Assembly (NCBI RefSeq): GCF_900116285.1
Contig: NZ_FPAJ01000005.1
Coordinates: forward strand, 1 to 64,000
Length of the DNA stretch: 64,000 bases
Direction of reading: 5' to 3'
DNA from: Sulfitobacter marinus
GTDB taxonomy: Bacteria > Pseudomonadota > Alphaproteobacteria > Rhodobacterales > Rhodobacteraceae
Shown here: positions 1-7,152 of the stretch, piece by piece
How the letters are laid out: each line of letters begins with the position of its first letter
Numbering within the stretch: position 1 is the first letter of the stretch
The notes under the pieces: model-generated
What the model was told of the DNA's origin: nothing
What the model saw: only the letters and a program-made list of their open reading frames with translations
Databases searched by the model: none
Position numbers and translations under genes: made by a program

Positions 1-124
1 CGCAGCATCGGTCAAATTAGGGCTCCTTTCGGTCCTCAGATGCAACGCAGCATCCGGTGATATACTGCTTTAGTCAACGTCGGGTTGTCGTTGTGGGAGG
101 GCATGGCGGATCGGAGGATCAGTC

Positions 125-757
125 ATGGAAACACCAAACCTACCAGCCATTCGCGCACTTCGCCCCGCTTGGAACAAGGGTCGTATCGTTGGTCAGAAAC
201 GGCCTTTGAAGCCTCAACACGTTTGGGCGATCAGGGTTCGTCTAGAACTATCAGAGAACCATCGCGACCTCGCGCTGTTTAACATGGCGATCGACAGCAA
301 GCTGCGCGGCTGTGACCTGGTGAAGATGAAAGTCGTCGACGTCATGGCGTCGGGTCAGATCAAGGAACGGGCATCGGTGTTACAATGCAAGACACAGAAA
401 CCTGTGCGATTTGAGATATCCGAAGGCACACGCGCCTCGGTCGAAAAGTGGATGGAAGATGAGCTCATGGTTGGCTCGGAGTACCTTTGGCCGGGTCGGT
501 TCCATGAACGCCTGCACATCTCGACACGCCAGTATGCGCGGATCGTCCGCGACTGGGTCACATCAATCGGCCTAGACGCGAGTGCATATGGCACGCATTC
601 GATGGGGCGGACAAAAGTGACCCAGATCTACAAGAAGACCGGCAACTTGCGGGCAGTTCAGCTTCTCCTCGGGGACACGAAGATGGATAGCACGGTGCGA
701 TACCTTGGCGTTGAACTTGAAGATGCGCTGGCAATCGCGGAGGCCATTGAAATCTAG
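125..757 (+). CDS. Tyrosine-type recombinase/integrase with altered catalytic residues
   Basis: The 210-residue protein matches the short tyrosine recombinase (phage integrase) family, which cuts and rejoins DNA through a 3'-phosphotyrosine. The catalytic domain fills most of the protein. Arg61 (context SKLRGCDL) fits the first catalytic Arg and Tyr193 (VRYLGVE) the nucleophile. The HxxR motif reads H158-S-M-G161, so the second Arg is Gly (GGG), and the later GHTK-type motif reads L-L-G-D184-T-K, so that His is Asp (GAC). Each change is one base away from the expected codon. Start ATG 125 has GGAGG at 113-117. No attachment site was found next to it. The frame is intact, so it is either a recently inactivated recombinase or a variant with reduced activity. 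Family call is firm; activity is doubtful. Confidence 0.85.
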   Translation: METPNLPAIRALRPAWNKGRIVGQKRPLKPQHVWAIRVRLELSENHRDLALFNMAIDSKLRGCDLVKMKVVDVMASGQIKERASVLQCKTQKPVRFEISEGTRASVEKWMEDELMVGSEYLWPGRFHERLHISTRQYARIVRDWVTSIGLDASAYGTHSMGRTKVTQIYKKTGNLRAVQLLLGDTKMDSTVRYLGVELEDALAIAEAIEI

Positions 758-1046
758 CAATTTCCGGGTCGCCTTCGCGGGCGACCCATTCCTGCCGTTC
801 GACCTCAGCCCTGAACGCTGCGGATGCAGCCCGTTTTCTGGACATTCGCTGCAGCCGCAAAATCAGCTGGGAGTAAATTCACAGTTCGCCGGACAAACCG
901 GGCTTTGGTTGCAGCTGCGCCAAAGTCAGCTTTCGGTTGGTCGGCTAGAAGCGGTCGCTTTCGCAAGTGACTGAAAAACATGTGCCACGGTACCAACCAG
1001 TTTGCGCAACAAGATTTACCAAGCCTTCCATTCAACGCGAGTGCTG
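758..1046. other. Non-coding gap after the recombinase
   Basis: No convincing gene. A minus-strand open frame covers most of the gap but it has no ribosome binding site, no recognisable domain and a composition typical of a chance frame in GC-rich DNA. The stretch could be a dispersed intergenic repeat; that is only an impression and needs a self-comparison of the genome. Confidence 0.4.
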
Positions 1047-1244
1047 TCATTCTTTGTTTGCCAAAAAGATCTCCTCAATGGTCAAACCAAAATACCCAGC
1101 GATGATGAATGCCAGCTGAAGGCTAGGATCATATCGTCCACGCTCAAGGGCATTCACGGTCTGCCGAGAGACGCTTAGACTTTCCGCGAGCTCTGCTTGC
1201 GATCGACCGCTTAGTTGTCGAAGTTCCCGTATGCGACTTTTCAT
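1047..1244 (-). CDS. Small XRE (Cro/CI-type) HTH transcriptional regulator
   Basis: A 65-residue protein that is essentially a single helix-turn-helix XRE domain: the recognition part reads SQAELAESLSVSRQTVNALERG (about residues 14-35), followed by GLTIEEIFL near the C-terminus, the pattern of the minimal YozG-like regulators. It probably binds DNA as a dimer. It is the second gene of a two-gene operon; its ATG overlaps the stop of the membrane protein gene by four bases. Two palindromes upstream of the operon are plausible operators for it, which would make the pair autoregulated. Partner and ligand are unknown. Family call is firm. Confidence 0.85.
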   Translation of the reverse strand: MKSRIRELRQLSGRSQAELAESLSVSRQTVNALERGRYDPSLQLAFIIAGYFGLTIEEIFLANKE

Positions 1245-1609
1245 CCGAAACGCAACCGACCGATCATAACGCCGACAAACCAGAGAGCTGCCATCAACGG
1301 CCAGATGGCAAACATCGAGATTCTTGGAAAGCCCACAGCCTCAAGGAAACCATATGAAAACGTTATGAGTGCCGTCCCCACAAAGGAAAGGGCAAGCGCT
1401 TCGAATTGTAATTTCCTTTGCATCTCGTCCAGCTTACGAATGGCAAAGATGCAGACACCACAAATGAATGCTGCAGGTAGCATTGGGATCAGAACAACCA
1501 CTATTCGAACCAGTTGGCTATCAACACCTTGGTCGAGTAGAGCATTGGAAATGAACAAGGCGGATGCATAGGCAGTCAAGCCGACGATCATCAATAAAAA
1601 TTTGGGCAT
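1241..1609 (-). CDS. Small integral membrane protein, partner of XRE regulator
   Basis: A 122-residue protein with about four hydrophobic segments: one at the N-terminus (MPKFLLMIVGLTAYASALF), a second around residues 33-55, and two in the C-terminal half. A short charged stretch (RKLDEMQRKLQFEAL) lies between the second and third. No enzymatic motif is visible. The ATG at 1609 is preceded by GGAGG (1616-1620) with six bases of spacing, so it is preferred over an in-frame ATG at 1633 that falls inside an upstream palindrome. It is the first gene of an operon with the XRE regulator. XRE/membrane-protein pairs of this kind are common in bacteria; the function of this one is not known. Confidence 0.7.
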   Translation of the reverse strand: MPKFLLMIVGLTAYASALFISNALLDQGVDSQLVRIVVVLIPMLPAAFICGVCIFAIRKLDEMQRKLQFEALALSFVGTALITFSYGFLEAVGFPRISMFAIWPLMAALWFVGVMIGRLRFG

Positions 1610-1623
1610 CAGGAGCCTCCATT

Positions 1624-1641
1624 TGTAAAGCACGCTTTACA
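1624..1641. promoter_or_regulatory. Palindromic operator candidate 1 of the XRE/membrane protein operon
   Basis: TGTAAAGC-AC-GCTTTACA: eight-base perfect arms around two central bases, 15-32 bases upstream of the start codon at 1609. It shares the TGTAAAG/CTTTACA arms with a second palindrome 38 bp away. Confidence 0.6.
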
Positions 1642-1660
1642 TTGCATCGGAATCTCACTG

Positions 1661-1680
1661 ATGTAAAGCCACCTTTACAT
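1661..1680. promoter_or_regulatory. Palindromic operator candidate 2 of the XRE/membrane protein operon
   Basis: ATGTAAAG-CCAC-CTTTACAT: eight-base perfect arms around four central bases. Same half-site as the palindrome at 1624-1641; centre-to-centre distance is 38 bp. Likely bound by the small XRE protein encoded in the operon (inference). Confidence 0.6.
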
Positions 1681-1920
1681 CATGTTTTGCTGCGCTCGGA
1701 ATGTCTTGCCCACAACTCTTGGCAAAGCTTGCTTAGATCTGTCACAAAACCGGCCGGAATTTGAGAATCGGACATTCGCGCGCACTGCAGCATCTGACTA
1801 AATGGGCTCTCTGCCGCCATTAGATCGACCGCAGCATGTTCGCTTGCAAGGTCGCCCCCCGTCACGCACGGCCCTTTGCGGACCTTGGTCATTCGATTGG
1901 GATGCCGCAGTCGCAGCCCG
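1681..1920. other. Non-coding stretch upstream of the XRE operon
   Basis: Contains only short open frames without ribosome binding sites or recognisable domains. It separates the divergently placed small XRE operon from a transposase trace. Confidence 0.35.
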
Positions 1921-2010
1921 CTTTTCCGACGTTGTCATACCAGCGAGGCTGGAATGAGTGCGGTGGTGATTGAAATTGTTGCACCACGTCTCGTCCACCT
2001 CTTGAAACAC
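1921..2010 (-). pseudogene. Trace of an IS3-like transposase C-terminus
   Basis: On the minus strand about 30 codons read VDETWCNNFNHHRTHSSLAG and then MTTSEK, which resembles the C-terminal end of IS3-type integrase-domain transposases (typical pattern WxxxYNxxRPHSSLGxxTPxE). The sequence on both sides no longer resembles a transposase, and no inverted repeats were found. I read it as a decayed insertion-sequence remnant; a chance match cannot be excluded because the fragment is short. Confidence 0.35.
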
Positions 2011-2059
2011 GACCGCCCCACAATAACCCCAGATTGTTTATCGAAATCCATATGCACCC

Positions 2060-2086
2060 TTTGCGTTAGTGCTTAGCGCGCGCAAA
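2060..2086. promoter_or_regulatory. Inverted repeat upstream of the second XRE gene
   Basis: TTTGCG (2060-2065) and CGCAAA (2081-2086) form an inverted repeat with a 15-base spacer; a further TTTGC half-site lies at 2095-2099. All are just upstream of the start at 2116, so they are candidate autoregulatory operator half-sites. Confidence 0.35.
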
Positions 2087-2115
2087 ATTTCCTATTTGCA
2101 TTGGGAGTTTACAAA

Positions 2116-2454
2116 ATGGATCGGCATTGGGGTGTTCAGTTAAAAAAGGCGATTTCGAAACGAGGATATAACAAATTCACCGCTCTTGCTGCAGCGCTGG
2201 ACGTAAGTGAGAGCACCATCTCAAGATGGGCCGCTGGCGAAAGTATTAGCATTGAGAATGCGATCAAGCTTTGTAATGAAATGGATATCTCTATGGACTG
2301 GTTGTTTCGGTCCGCAGAGCGTCTTGAGGCCGCGCACTCGGATCCTCCAGCGAGTGGGAGTCTGGCCGAACTTCCAAAATTCCTTAATGAGCTACCCGAA
2401 GATGCTCTGGAGCATCTAAGAAAATTCATTTTAAGCCTTAATTTCCGACAGTAA
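2116..2454 (+). CDS. XRE-family (Cro/CI-like) repressor
   Basis: A 112-residue protein with an N-terminal helix-turn-helix domain (about residues 8-60: LKKAISKRGYNKFTALAAAL, then DVSESTISRWAAGESIS), the layout of phage-type or plasmid-type repressors. The C-terminal half has a short linker and a helical segment (ELPEDALEHLRKFILSL) that may dimerise. ATG 2116 has GGGAG at 2103-2107; a TTG at 2101 is less likely. Inverted TTTGCG/CGCAAA repeats lie before the gene and a related palindrome follows its stop codon, suggesting control of itself and of the unknown gene at 2589. Family is firm, regulon is inference. Confidence 0.75.
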   Translation: MDRHWGVQLKKAISKRGYNKFTALAAALDVSESTISRWAAGESISIENAIKLCNEMDISMDWLFRSAERLEAAHSDPPASGSLAELPKFLNELPEDALEHLRKFILSLNFRQ

Positions 2455-2469
2455 TTGCGCGTGGCGCAA
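2455..2469. promoter_or_regulatory. Palindrome between XRE repressor and unknown gene
   Basis: TTGCGC-GTG-GCGCAA, six-base perfect arms, starting right after the repressor stop codon. It repeats the GCGCAAA half-site seen upstream of the repressor. It could be an operator for the next gene; without a T-run it is a poor intrinsic terminator. Confidence 0.35.
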
Positions 2470-2588
2470 ACGAAAGCCCGCATTCTTGCGTATCGCGGAA
2501 GCTGCATACGGTTACGAAAACTCAACCTAAAAGATAACCTCAAAGTGCCTAGCGGATGGTCCGTTGGCATAAAGAAGAGGAAACCGAA

Positions 2589-2942
2589 ATGAACACTAAA
2601 GCAAACCTAGACGTGAAACTTGATGGGAACCTTAACAAGTTCTATCAGGACGCGCGCGACGACATCACAAAACTGATTGGGGGCGCAGCCATTAAAGCCG
2701 CTGTGATCTTTAACAACTCACCCAACCCTGTAACATTTTTCGTCTACAACTACAGTGATGGGATCAACTTGGTACCGGCACAAAAAGTACTGGTTGCGCC
2801 GGGTCATCAGGGAATCGTCGCTGCATCAGGTGTCTACTTCAAAATCCACCCGAATAACAACCGGAAGGCTGAGTTTCTGGTAGAGCCGAAACAGGCGTAT
2901 GTTTTCCATGGCTATGGCAAGGTGGAGCCCGTCGGGAGTTAA
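2589..2942 (+). CDS. Unidentified small beta-rich protein
   Basis: I do not recognise this 117-residue protein with certainty. It has no signal peptide, no membrane segment and no cysteine. After a polar N-terminal 45 residues the sequence alternates hydrophobic and polar residues (VIFNNSPNPVTFFVYNYSDG, then VPAQKVLVAPGHQGIVAASG, then VYFKIHPNNN and AYVFHGYGKV), as in a compact beta-sandwich. Such a domain occurs in some nematode and fungal stress proteins, but I could not verify a match. Start ATG 2589 follows GAGGA at 2577-2581. It lies 134 bp after an XRE repressor in an accessory region, so it may be under that repressor. It is probably a real gene. Confidence 0.6.
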   Translation: MNTKANLDVKLDGNLNKFYQDARDDITKLIGGAAIKAAVIFNNSPNPVTFFVYNYSDGINLVPAQKVLVAPGHQGIVAASGVYFKIHPNNNRKAEFLVEPKQAYVFHGYGKVEPVGS

Positions 2943-3262
2943 TCTCATACAGAACGAGTGCAGTTGAACATTACGCTGCTCTCTCTTCAATCTGGGTCCA
3001 TATCATACACTCAAATTGTCGAAGAGCCGCAGTTCCAGCAGAGCTGTTTAAAACGCTCCTCTGATGCCTACATTCGACGCGCGCACCCAAGATAAGGTGC
3101 GGTGCTGAGACCGTTCAAACTGCGGCTCTGCAATCACCATAAAATCCAGGCTGGCGGCTAATAATCGCCAGTCATCTTCCCAAGGCCGCAGCATCCGTTG
3201 TTGGTCAGCGCTCCCCCTATGACTTGGGGCGCATTTCATCCTCAAACAAAAGGAAAAATCAC
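2943..3262. other. Non-coding gap between two unknown genes
   Basis: About 320 bases with no supported gene. A minus-strand open frame (3048-3245) lacks a ribosome binding site and domain. The 3' end holds the ribosome binding site (AAGGA) for the secreted protein starting at 3263. Confidence 0.4.
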
Positions 3263-3826
3263 ATGAGACACTACAAGATCCATACTAAACTGGTTGTTGC
3301 TGCTTTTGCAGCCAGCGCGGCAATTGCAAGCAGCAGTTCAGCCCAGGTTTTTCACGGCGTTCGGGCTCACGACAATGGTGTTGTCCTCTGGGAACATGAC
3401 GCTAACAATTTTGGCGTTAGTGCTGGGGGCCAGCCGAAACCTGGACTGTCCTTCTATGACAGCATGGAAGCTGTAGATATTGAATTGCGCGGACAGCCTG
3501 ACTGCTACATTAGAGTTATGCTCCCTAATCCTAGACAAAATGATCTTTCAGTTGGGCAAAACGTAAATATCCAACTCCAAATTACGCATGGTGGAGTACG
3601 CCAAAACTTCAATGCAAATTTCCCATGGCAGATCATAAATGACAACATTCCACCTGGTCACTGGAGTATTTTGGGCGCAACTATTCTTGCTAATATTCTC
3701 CCAAATTTTGATTATAGCAATAATCTAGCAAGCAAAGTGGCAGCAGAAGGATTCCGATACCTCGCCCAAAATGATCCCCAAGTTACGGTCATCCCAGGAA
3801 CAAATCCTAATTGTGCAGCGCAGTAA
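3263..3826 (+). CDS. Unidentified secreted protein
   Basis: A 187-residue protein with a clear Sec signal peptide: basic start (MRHYKIHTK), hydrophobic core (LVVAAFAASAAIA) and a cleavage context SSSSAQ/VF near residue 28. The mature part is polar and Asn-rich with two cysteines, one in PDCYIRV (about residue 81) and one near the C-terminus (NPNCAAQ), which could form a disulfide in the periplasm or outside. No known domain is recognised. ATG 3263 is chosen because AAGGA lies just upstream and the signal peptide begins there; an upstream in-frame start at 3224 would add a non-signal leader. Codon choice is AT-richer than the core genes, suggesting acquisition. Confidence 0.65.
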   Translation: MRHYKIHTKLVVAAFAASAAIASSSSAQVFHGVRAHDNGVVLWEHDANNFGVSAGGQPKPGLSFYDSMEAVDIELRGQPDCYIRVMLPNPRQNDLSVGQNVNIQLQITHGGVRQNFNANFPWQIINDNIPPGHWSILGATILANILPNFDYSNNLASKVAAEGFRYLAQNDPQVTVIPGTNPNCAAQ

Positions 3827-4486
3827 AGAGGTTAGCCCTCACAGTCGCTAAACATTTACCGCTGGATCGACTGGTCCAGCGGCATTCTGACGATGTTTCC
3901 CCGTCCGTTTCAGTCCTATCGTCAATCTCATTTACCATAGGTAATGCTATCACATGAGCCGCCTCATGCCCTGATGGCGGTTCCGCGCCGCCCCCATATC
4001 TGGGCCCAAGAATCTGCGATTGGGATATCCGAAAAATCACATCCGACCGCTGCAAGGTTTTCATTTCTTTTACCATGAGTGACGGTGTCTCGGTATTTGC
4101 CATCGACCCTGTCACCCAAGCGCCAAGTCGAGAGCGCTGCGTGAACATGCAATCGAGTTCTTTAGCGTTCAGTTATGTAGCACCTTCTGAAAGCCGGCAA
4201 GCGAGTGTCTGCATTGTGAAACCTAATAATTTCCTGATGCGCCGCGGCGAACGTCCCGCATTCGCCCTTGGTGTTGATCGACAAGAACCGTCCTTAGTGC
4301 CGCCGACATGAACGGCCCAGAACGGACCTTGGGGCCGCGGGCAAGGAACGTCTCCTTCAGAGACTTTTCGGCTGACTATAAAACACAAGCTTTCCCGCTA
4401 CGATCTTCACCGACTAAACCAAGTGCTTACCGATATGCGTTACCGGTACCGCGCGGAATTCGGTGACGGCAAACATTTAGTACTTC
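3827..4486. other. Long non-coding gap
   Basis: About 660 bases without a supported gene. Overlapping open frames occur on the minus strand (3807-4152) and plus strand (4075-4311), but none has a ribosome binding site, domain or coding-like composition. The segment 4150-4400 may be part of a dispersed intergenic repeat (impression only). It marks the border between the AT-rich accessory region and the core genes. Confidence 0.4.
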
Positions 4487-5026
4487 TTACCTTTGAATAA
4501 CCCATTGCTTGAAGTTAACATCTAAGGTGCCACACTGCGCGAGGATCAGGTCGCGAGACTGGTATGGGCCCGCATCGTCGATTGTTTCCGCAACGGTGAC
4601 GCATTGCGCGGGGTCCGAGGCCAAACTCATCTCCATGCTCGCGTCGTCATAAACAAACTGCTGTGCGGGATCGCCCTCGTCACAAGAAACCAGACCAAAT
4701 GGGTTTTCGGCATTCTCCGGGTCATTATACGCCATGCATAGACCATCATAGGTCGCCGACGCGATCATGCCCGTCTCTGCCGCATAGGTGAAGAACACGT
4801 CGTCTCCTTCCGGTTTGCATGAATGGGCGTGAAGCTGATCGCTCAACTCTCGTCCTTCAGTATCGATGCACCAGCCGAGTGACGCTTCCTCGTCAAGGTT
4901 ATCGGCAAGATGAATGACGGGCCCGTCGGTCTGAAGGGTTGGTGCCTCCGCATGGGCTGACAATGGGATGCTTTGGCCCAATACGATCAGCGCGGCAAAG
5001 GCAAGGTTTGAGTTCGGAAATCTCAT
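4487..5026 (-). CDS. Secreted ricin-type beta-trefoil lectin-domain protein
   Basis: A 179-residue protein with a Sec signal peptide (MRFPNSNLAFAALIVLGQSI, cleavage near SAHA/EAP, about residue 26). The mature part has features of a ricin B beta-trefoil: spaced cysteine-containing repeats (GWCIDTEG, SCKPEGDD, GLCMAYND, LVSCDEGD, AQCVTVAE, LAQCGTLD) and a QxW-like end of a repeat (FKQWVIQR). Beta-trefoils of this type bind sugars; here it is probably periplasmic or released. The gene follows the DUF1499 gene with only three bases between them, so the two are co-transcribed. The ligand is unknown. The repeats are divergent, so the domain call is moderately sure. Confidence 0.65.
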   Translation of the reverse strand: MRFPNSNLAFAALIVLGQSIPLSAHAEAPTLQTDGPVIHLADNLDEEASLGWCIDTEGRELSDQLHAHSCKPEGDDVFFTYAAETGMIASATYDGLCMAYNDPENAENPFGLVSCDEGDPAQQFVYDDASMEMSLASDPAQCVTVAETIDDAGPYQSRDLILAQCGTLDVNFKQWVIQR

Positions 5027-5029
5027 AGC

Positions 5030-5758
5030 TCACCCCTTTGAGAACTGTTGTTGAAAGGTACGAATTCGTTCTGCATTGACGCCTTGGTCACTGCGCCCGA
5101 CCCGTGAAACGCCGCGCATATCCACGCGGCTACCGTTCTCGGCAGGGGTAATCGCAACGACAACGTCATCGGCAAAATAGAAGACAGAGGTGCGCGCGGT
5201 GGCCTCGAACCGATGGCGGCCCGGGTCAGTCGCGACGATTTCCCACCCCATTTCACCAGCCACGTCCAGCGCCCGTTCAAAGGCGGCATCCGCGCTCAGT
5301 GTTGTCTGAAGCGGCGCGATATCGGGATAGGCCGTCGCTTGCAGGTCAGCCACCTCTGCACCACCGTATTCCAGGGTGTTCTTCGCACCCGCACGGGTCT
5401 CATTCAGCACCTCAAAGGCTGGAGGATTGGCCGTGTTGGTCGTGATGTCGTGAATTGGTGCAGCGCGTGGTTGGGGGTTCACGGTGCTTGAGATGAGAGG
5501 AAACAGGATCCCCAGTCCAAGCAGCGCGACCACGCCGCCGACCGCAGCCCAACCCTTTTCGCCCCGGCCAAAATGGATGGCCAAAGCGATCAGCCCCGCG
5601 CTGAAGATGCCCGCCCCGATTGCGTTGAAGTAGCTCCGGTAAAGCCCGAACCCTATGATCGGCTCCCAAAGCCCCAACCGCGCCCCGAACAAGATCAGTG
5701 TGACGCAGATTACACCTGCGACGGCAATCAAGGCTGCAATTTTTCCAGTATGTTTCAT
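5030..5758 (-). CDS. DUF1499 family membrane protein
   Basis: A 242-residue protein with three hydrophobic segments in the first 110 residues (ALIAVAGVICVTLILFGARL; AIGAGIFSAGLIALAIHF; WAAVGGVVALLGLGILFPLI) followed by a soluble DUF1499 domain (about residues 115-240) with the family features AYPDIAPL, GWEIVATDPGRHRFEATA and DDVVVAITP..GSRVDMRGVSRVG. The soluble domain is probably periplasmic or cytoplasmic at the membrane; its biochemical role is unknown for the family. It forms a two-gene unit with the lectin-domain gene. Family call is good from these motifs. Confidence 0.75.
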   Translation of the reverse strand: MKHTGKIAALIAVAGVICVTLILFGARLGLWEPIIGFGLYRSYFNAIGAGIFSAGLIALAIHFGRGEKGWAAVGGVVALLGLGILFPLISSTVNPQPRAAPIHDITTNTANPPAFEVLNETRAGAKNTLEYGGAEVADLQATAYPDIAPLQTTLSADAAFERALDVAGEMGWEIVATDPGRHRFEATARTSVFYFADDVVVAITPAENGSRVDMRGVSRVGRSDQGVNAERIRTFQQQFSKG

Positions 5759-5793
5759 GTCTTCGGCCTTTCACGACCAGCGTTAATATTTGC

Positions 5794-7152
5794 TTAATTA
5801 CTCGGCTGACCAGTCACGGCCGCCCCCGCTCCGGTCGCGATCTTCAACGTGGCCCAAGCCTGCGCCGCTTCATTCGTGGCGGAGGCCGCCGAGATCCTTG
5901 CGGCATTGGTATTTCGGTCAGTTTCCAGGAGGTTCAACAGCGTGATGGCACCGTTCCGATAGTTTTCCTGCGCCAATGACAGCGCACGACTGTAGTCGCT
6001 GGCGGCAGTTCTCAGCAGTTGCGCTCTCTGCCGCGCCCGCGACAGGTTGGACTGTGCCACCTGAACATCCTCAACCGCTTCGTTGATTGAGGCCCGCCAA
6101 GCGATCTCGGCCTGTCGCGCGACAGAGAGTTGCGCGTCACGGCTGGCTTTCAAGAGACCCTGATTGAATACGGGTAGAGACAATTGCGGCCCGAAACTCC
6201 ACGCGTCCGTGGCGTCCGTCCGGCCTACCGTACCGGACAGAGACAAAGCAGGGTAAAGCGCGGCTTCAGCGACGCCCACCTTGGCAACAGCAGCGGCCAA
6301 ACCGGCTTCGGCACTGCGCACATCGGGGCGATTGCGCAGCAAATCAGCTGGTACGCCGGTGCGCGCCCCCCCCGGGCTGGAGAGTTGGGGGGCTCCTTTT
6401 TGCATCTGCGCCTTAATCGGACCCGCCGGTTCGTTCAGCAATGTCGCGATGGCATAGACGTTCGCGTCAAACAGGGCGGCGAACTGCGGCAGATCAGCCC
6501 GCGCTGTCGAAAGCAAAGCCCGCGCTTCAGCAACTTCGTATTCCGTTGCTGCTCCCGCATTAAACTGGCTGCGAGTGATGTCCACCGTCTCTTCGCGCGT
6601 GGCGATTGCGGTGCGCGTCAAGGCCATCGCCTCTTGATAATAGCGCGCATCGGAATAGGCCGCGATCAGTTCGGCCAGCCAAGCAAGACGCGTAGTTTCC
6701 TCCTCGGCGCGGGCTGCAGTAAGAGAGGCGACAGCAGCCTCGCGCTCGCGCCGGATGCCGCCGAACAGGTCGATCACCAGCGAAGCGCCCAGAGACCCGC
6801 TTTTGACGGTACTTGTACCGCTTGTTGCGTCACCGCCGGAGTTCGTCACCGATCCGGTCAGCGATCCGTCCGCCGCTGCATTGACCCCGGTTTTGCGCAA
6901 CTCGGCCTGTGCCTGGCGTATCCTCTCGCCCGCAGCGATCACATCAAGGTTCTGGGCAAGGCCCCGGGCAACGAAACCTGTAAGGATCGGGTTTTTGTAG
7001 TTCCGCCACCATTGCTGGATGGCGACCGCCCCGATTTCTTCCGCATTGCCACCGACAAAACGGCTTTCCATAGCCATTTCGGGGCGCTGATAATCAGTGC
7101 CGACAGCACAGCCAGCGACAAGAAAACCCAGTACGAGATAGTAAGGTTTCAC
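5794..7152 (-). CDS. RND efflux outer membrane factor lipoprotein (NodT/OprM type)
   Basis: This 452-residue protein is the outer membrane channel of a tripartite efflux pump. It starts with a lipoprotein signal (LGFLVAGC, lipidated Cys at residue 15) and continues as an OEP-family protein with two tandem repeats of helical and beta segments; conserved pieces include QQWWRNYKNPIL, LAWLAELIAAYSDARYY, LLRNRPDVRSAEAGLAAA and the C-terminal AQENYRNGAITLLNLLETDR. Length fits the NodT/OprM subfamily. Its ATG overlaps the end of the RND pump gene by four bases; it is the last gene of the adaptor-pump-channel operon. Confidence 0.93.
   Translation of the reverse strand: MKPYYLVLGFLVAGCAVGTDYQRPEMAMESRFVGGNAEEIGAVAIQQWWRNYKNPILTGFVARGLAQNLDVIAAGERIRQAQAELRKTGVNAAADGSLTGSVTNSGGDATSGTSTVKSGSLGASLVIDLFGGIRREREAAVASLTAARAEEETTRLAWLAELIAAYSDARYYQEAMALTRTAIATREETVDITRSQFNAGAATEYEVAEARALLSTARADLPQFAALFDANVYAIATLLNEPAGPIKAQMQKGAPQLSSPGGARTGVPADLLRNRPDVRSAEAGLAAAVAKVGVAEAALYPALSLSGTVGRTDATDAWSFGPQLSLPVFNQGLLKASRDAQLSVARQAEIAWRASINEAVEDVQVAQSNLSRARQRAQLLRTAASDYSRALSLAQENYRNGAITLLNLLETDRNTNAARISAASATNEAAQAWATLKIATGAGAAVTGQPSN

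Noticed and set aside
805-1050. Minus-strand frame of 81 codons after the recombinase
   Set aside because: No ribosome binding site, no domain, amino acid makeup typical of a chance frame; may belong to a dispersed repeat.
3807-4152. Overlapping minus-strand frames in the long gap
   Set aside because: Two frames cover each other without a start signal or known domain; neither looks coding.
125-4486. Possible integrated phage or defence island
   Set aside because: Only a recombinase, regulators and unknown proteins are seen; no phage structural genes, no nuclease or toxin-antitoxin domains and no attachment repeats could be identified.
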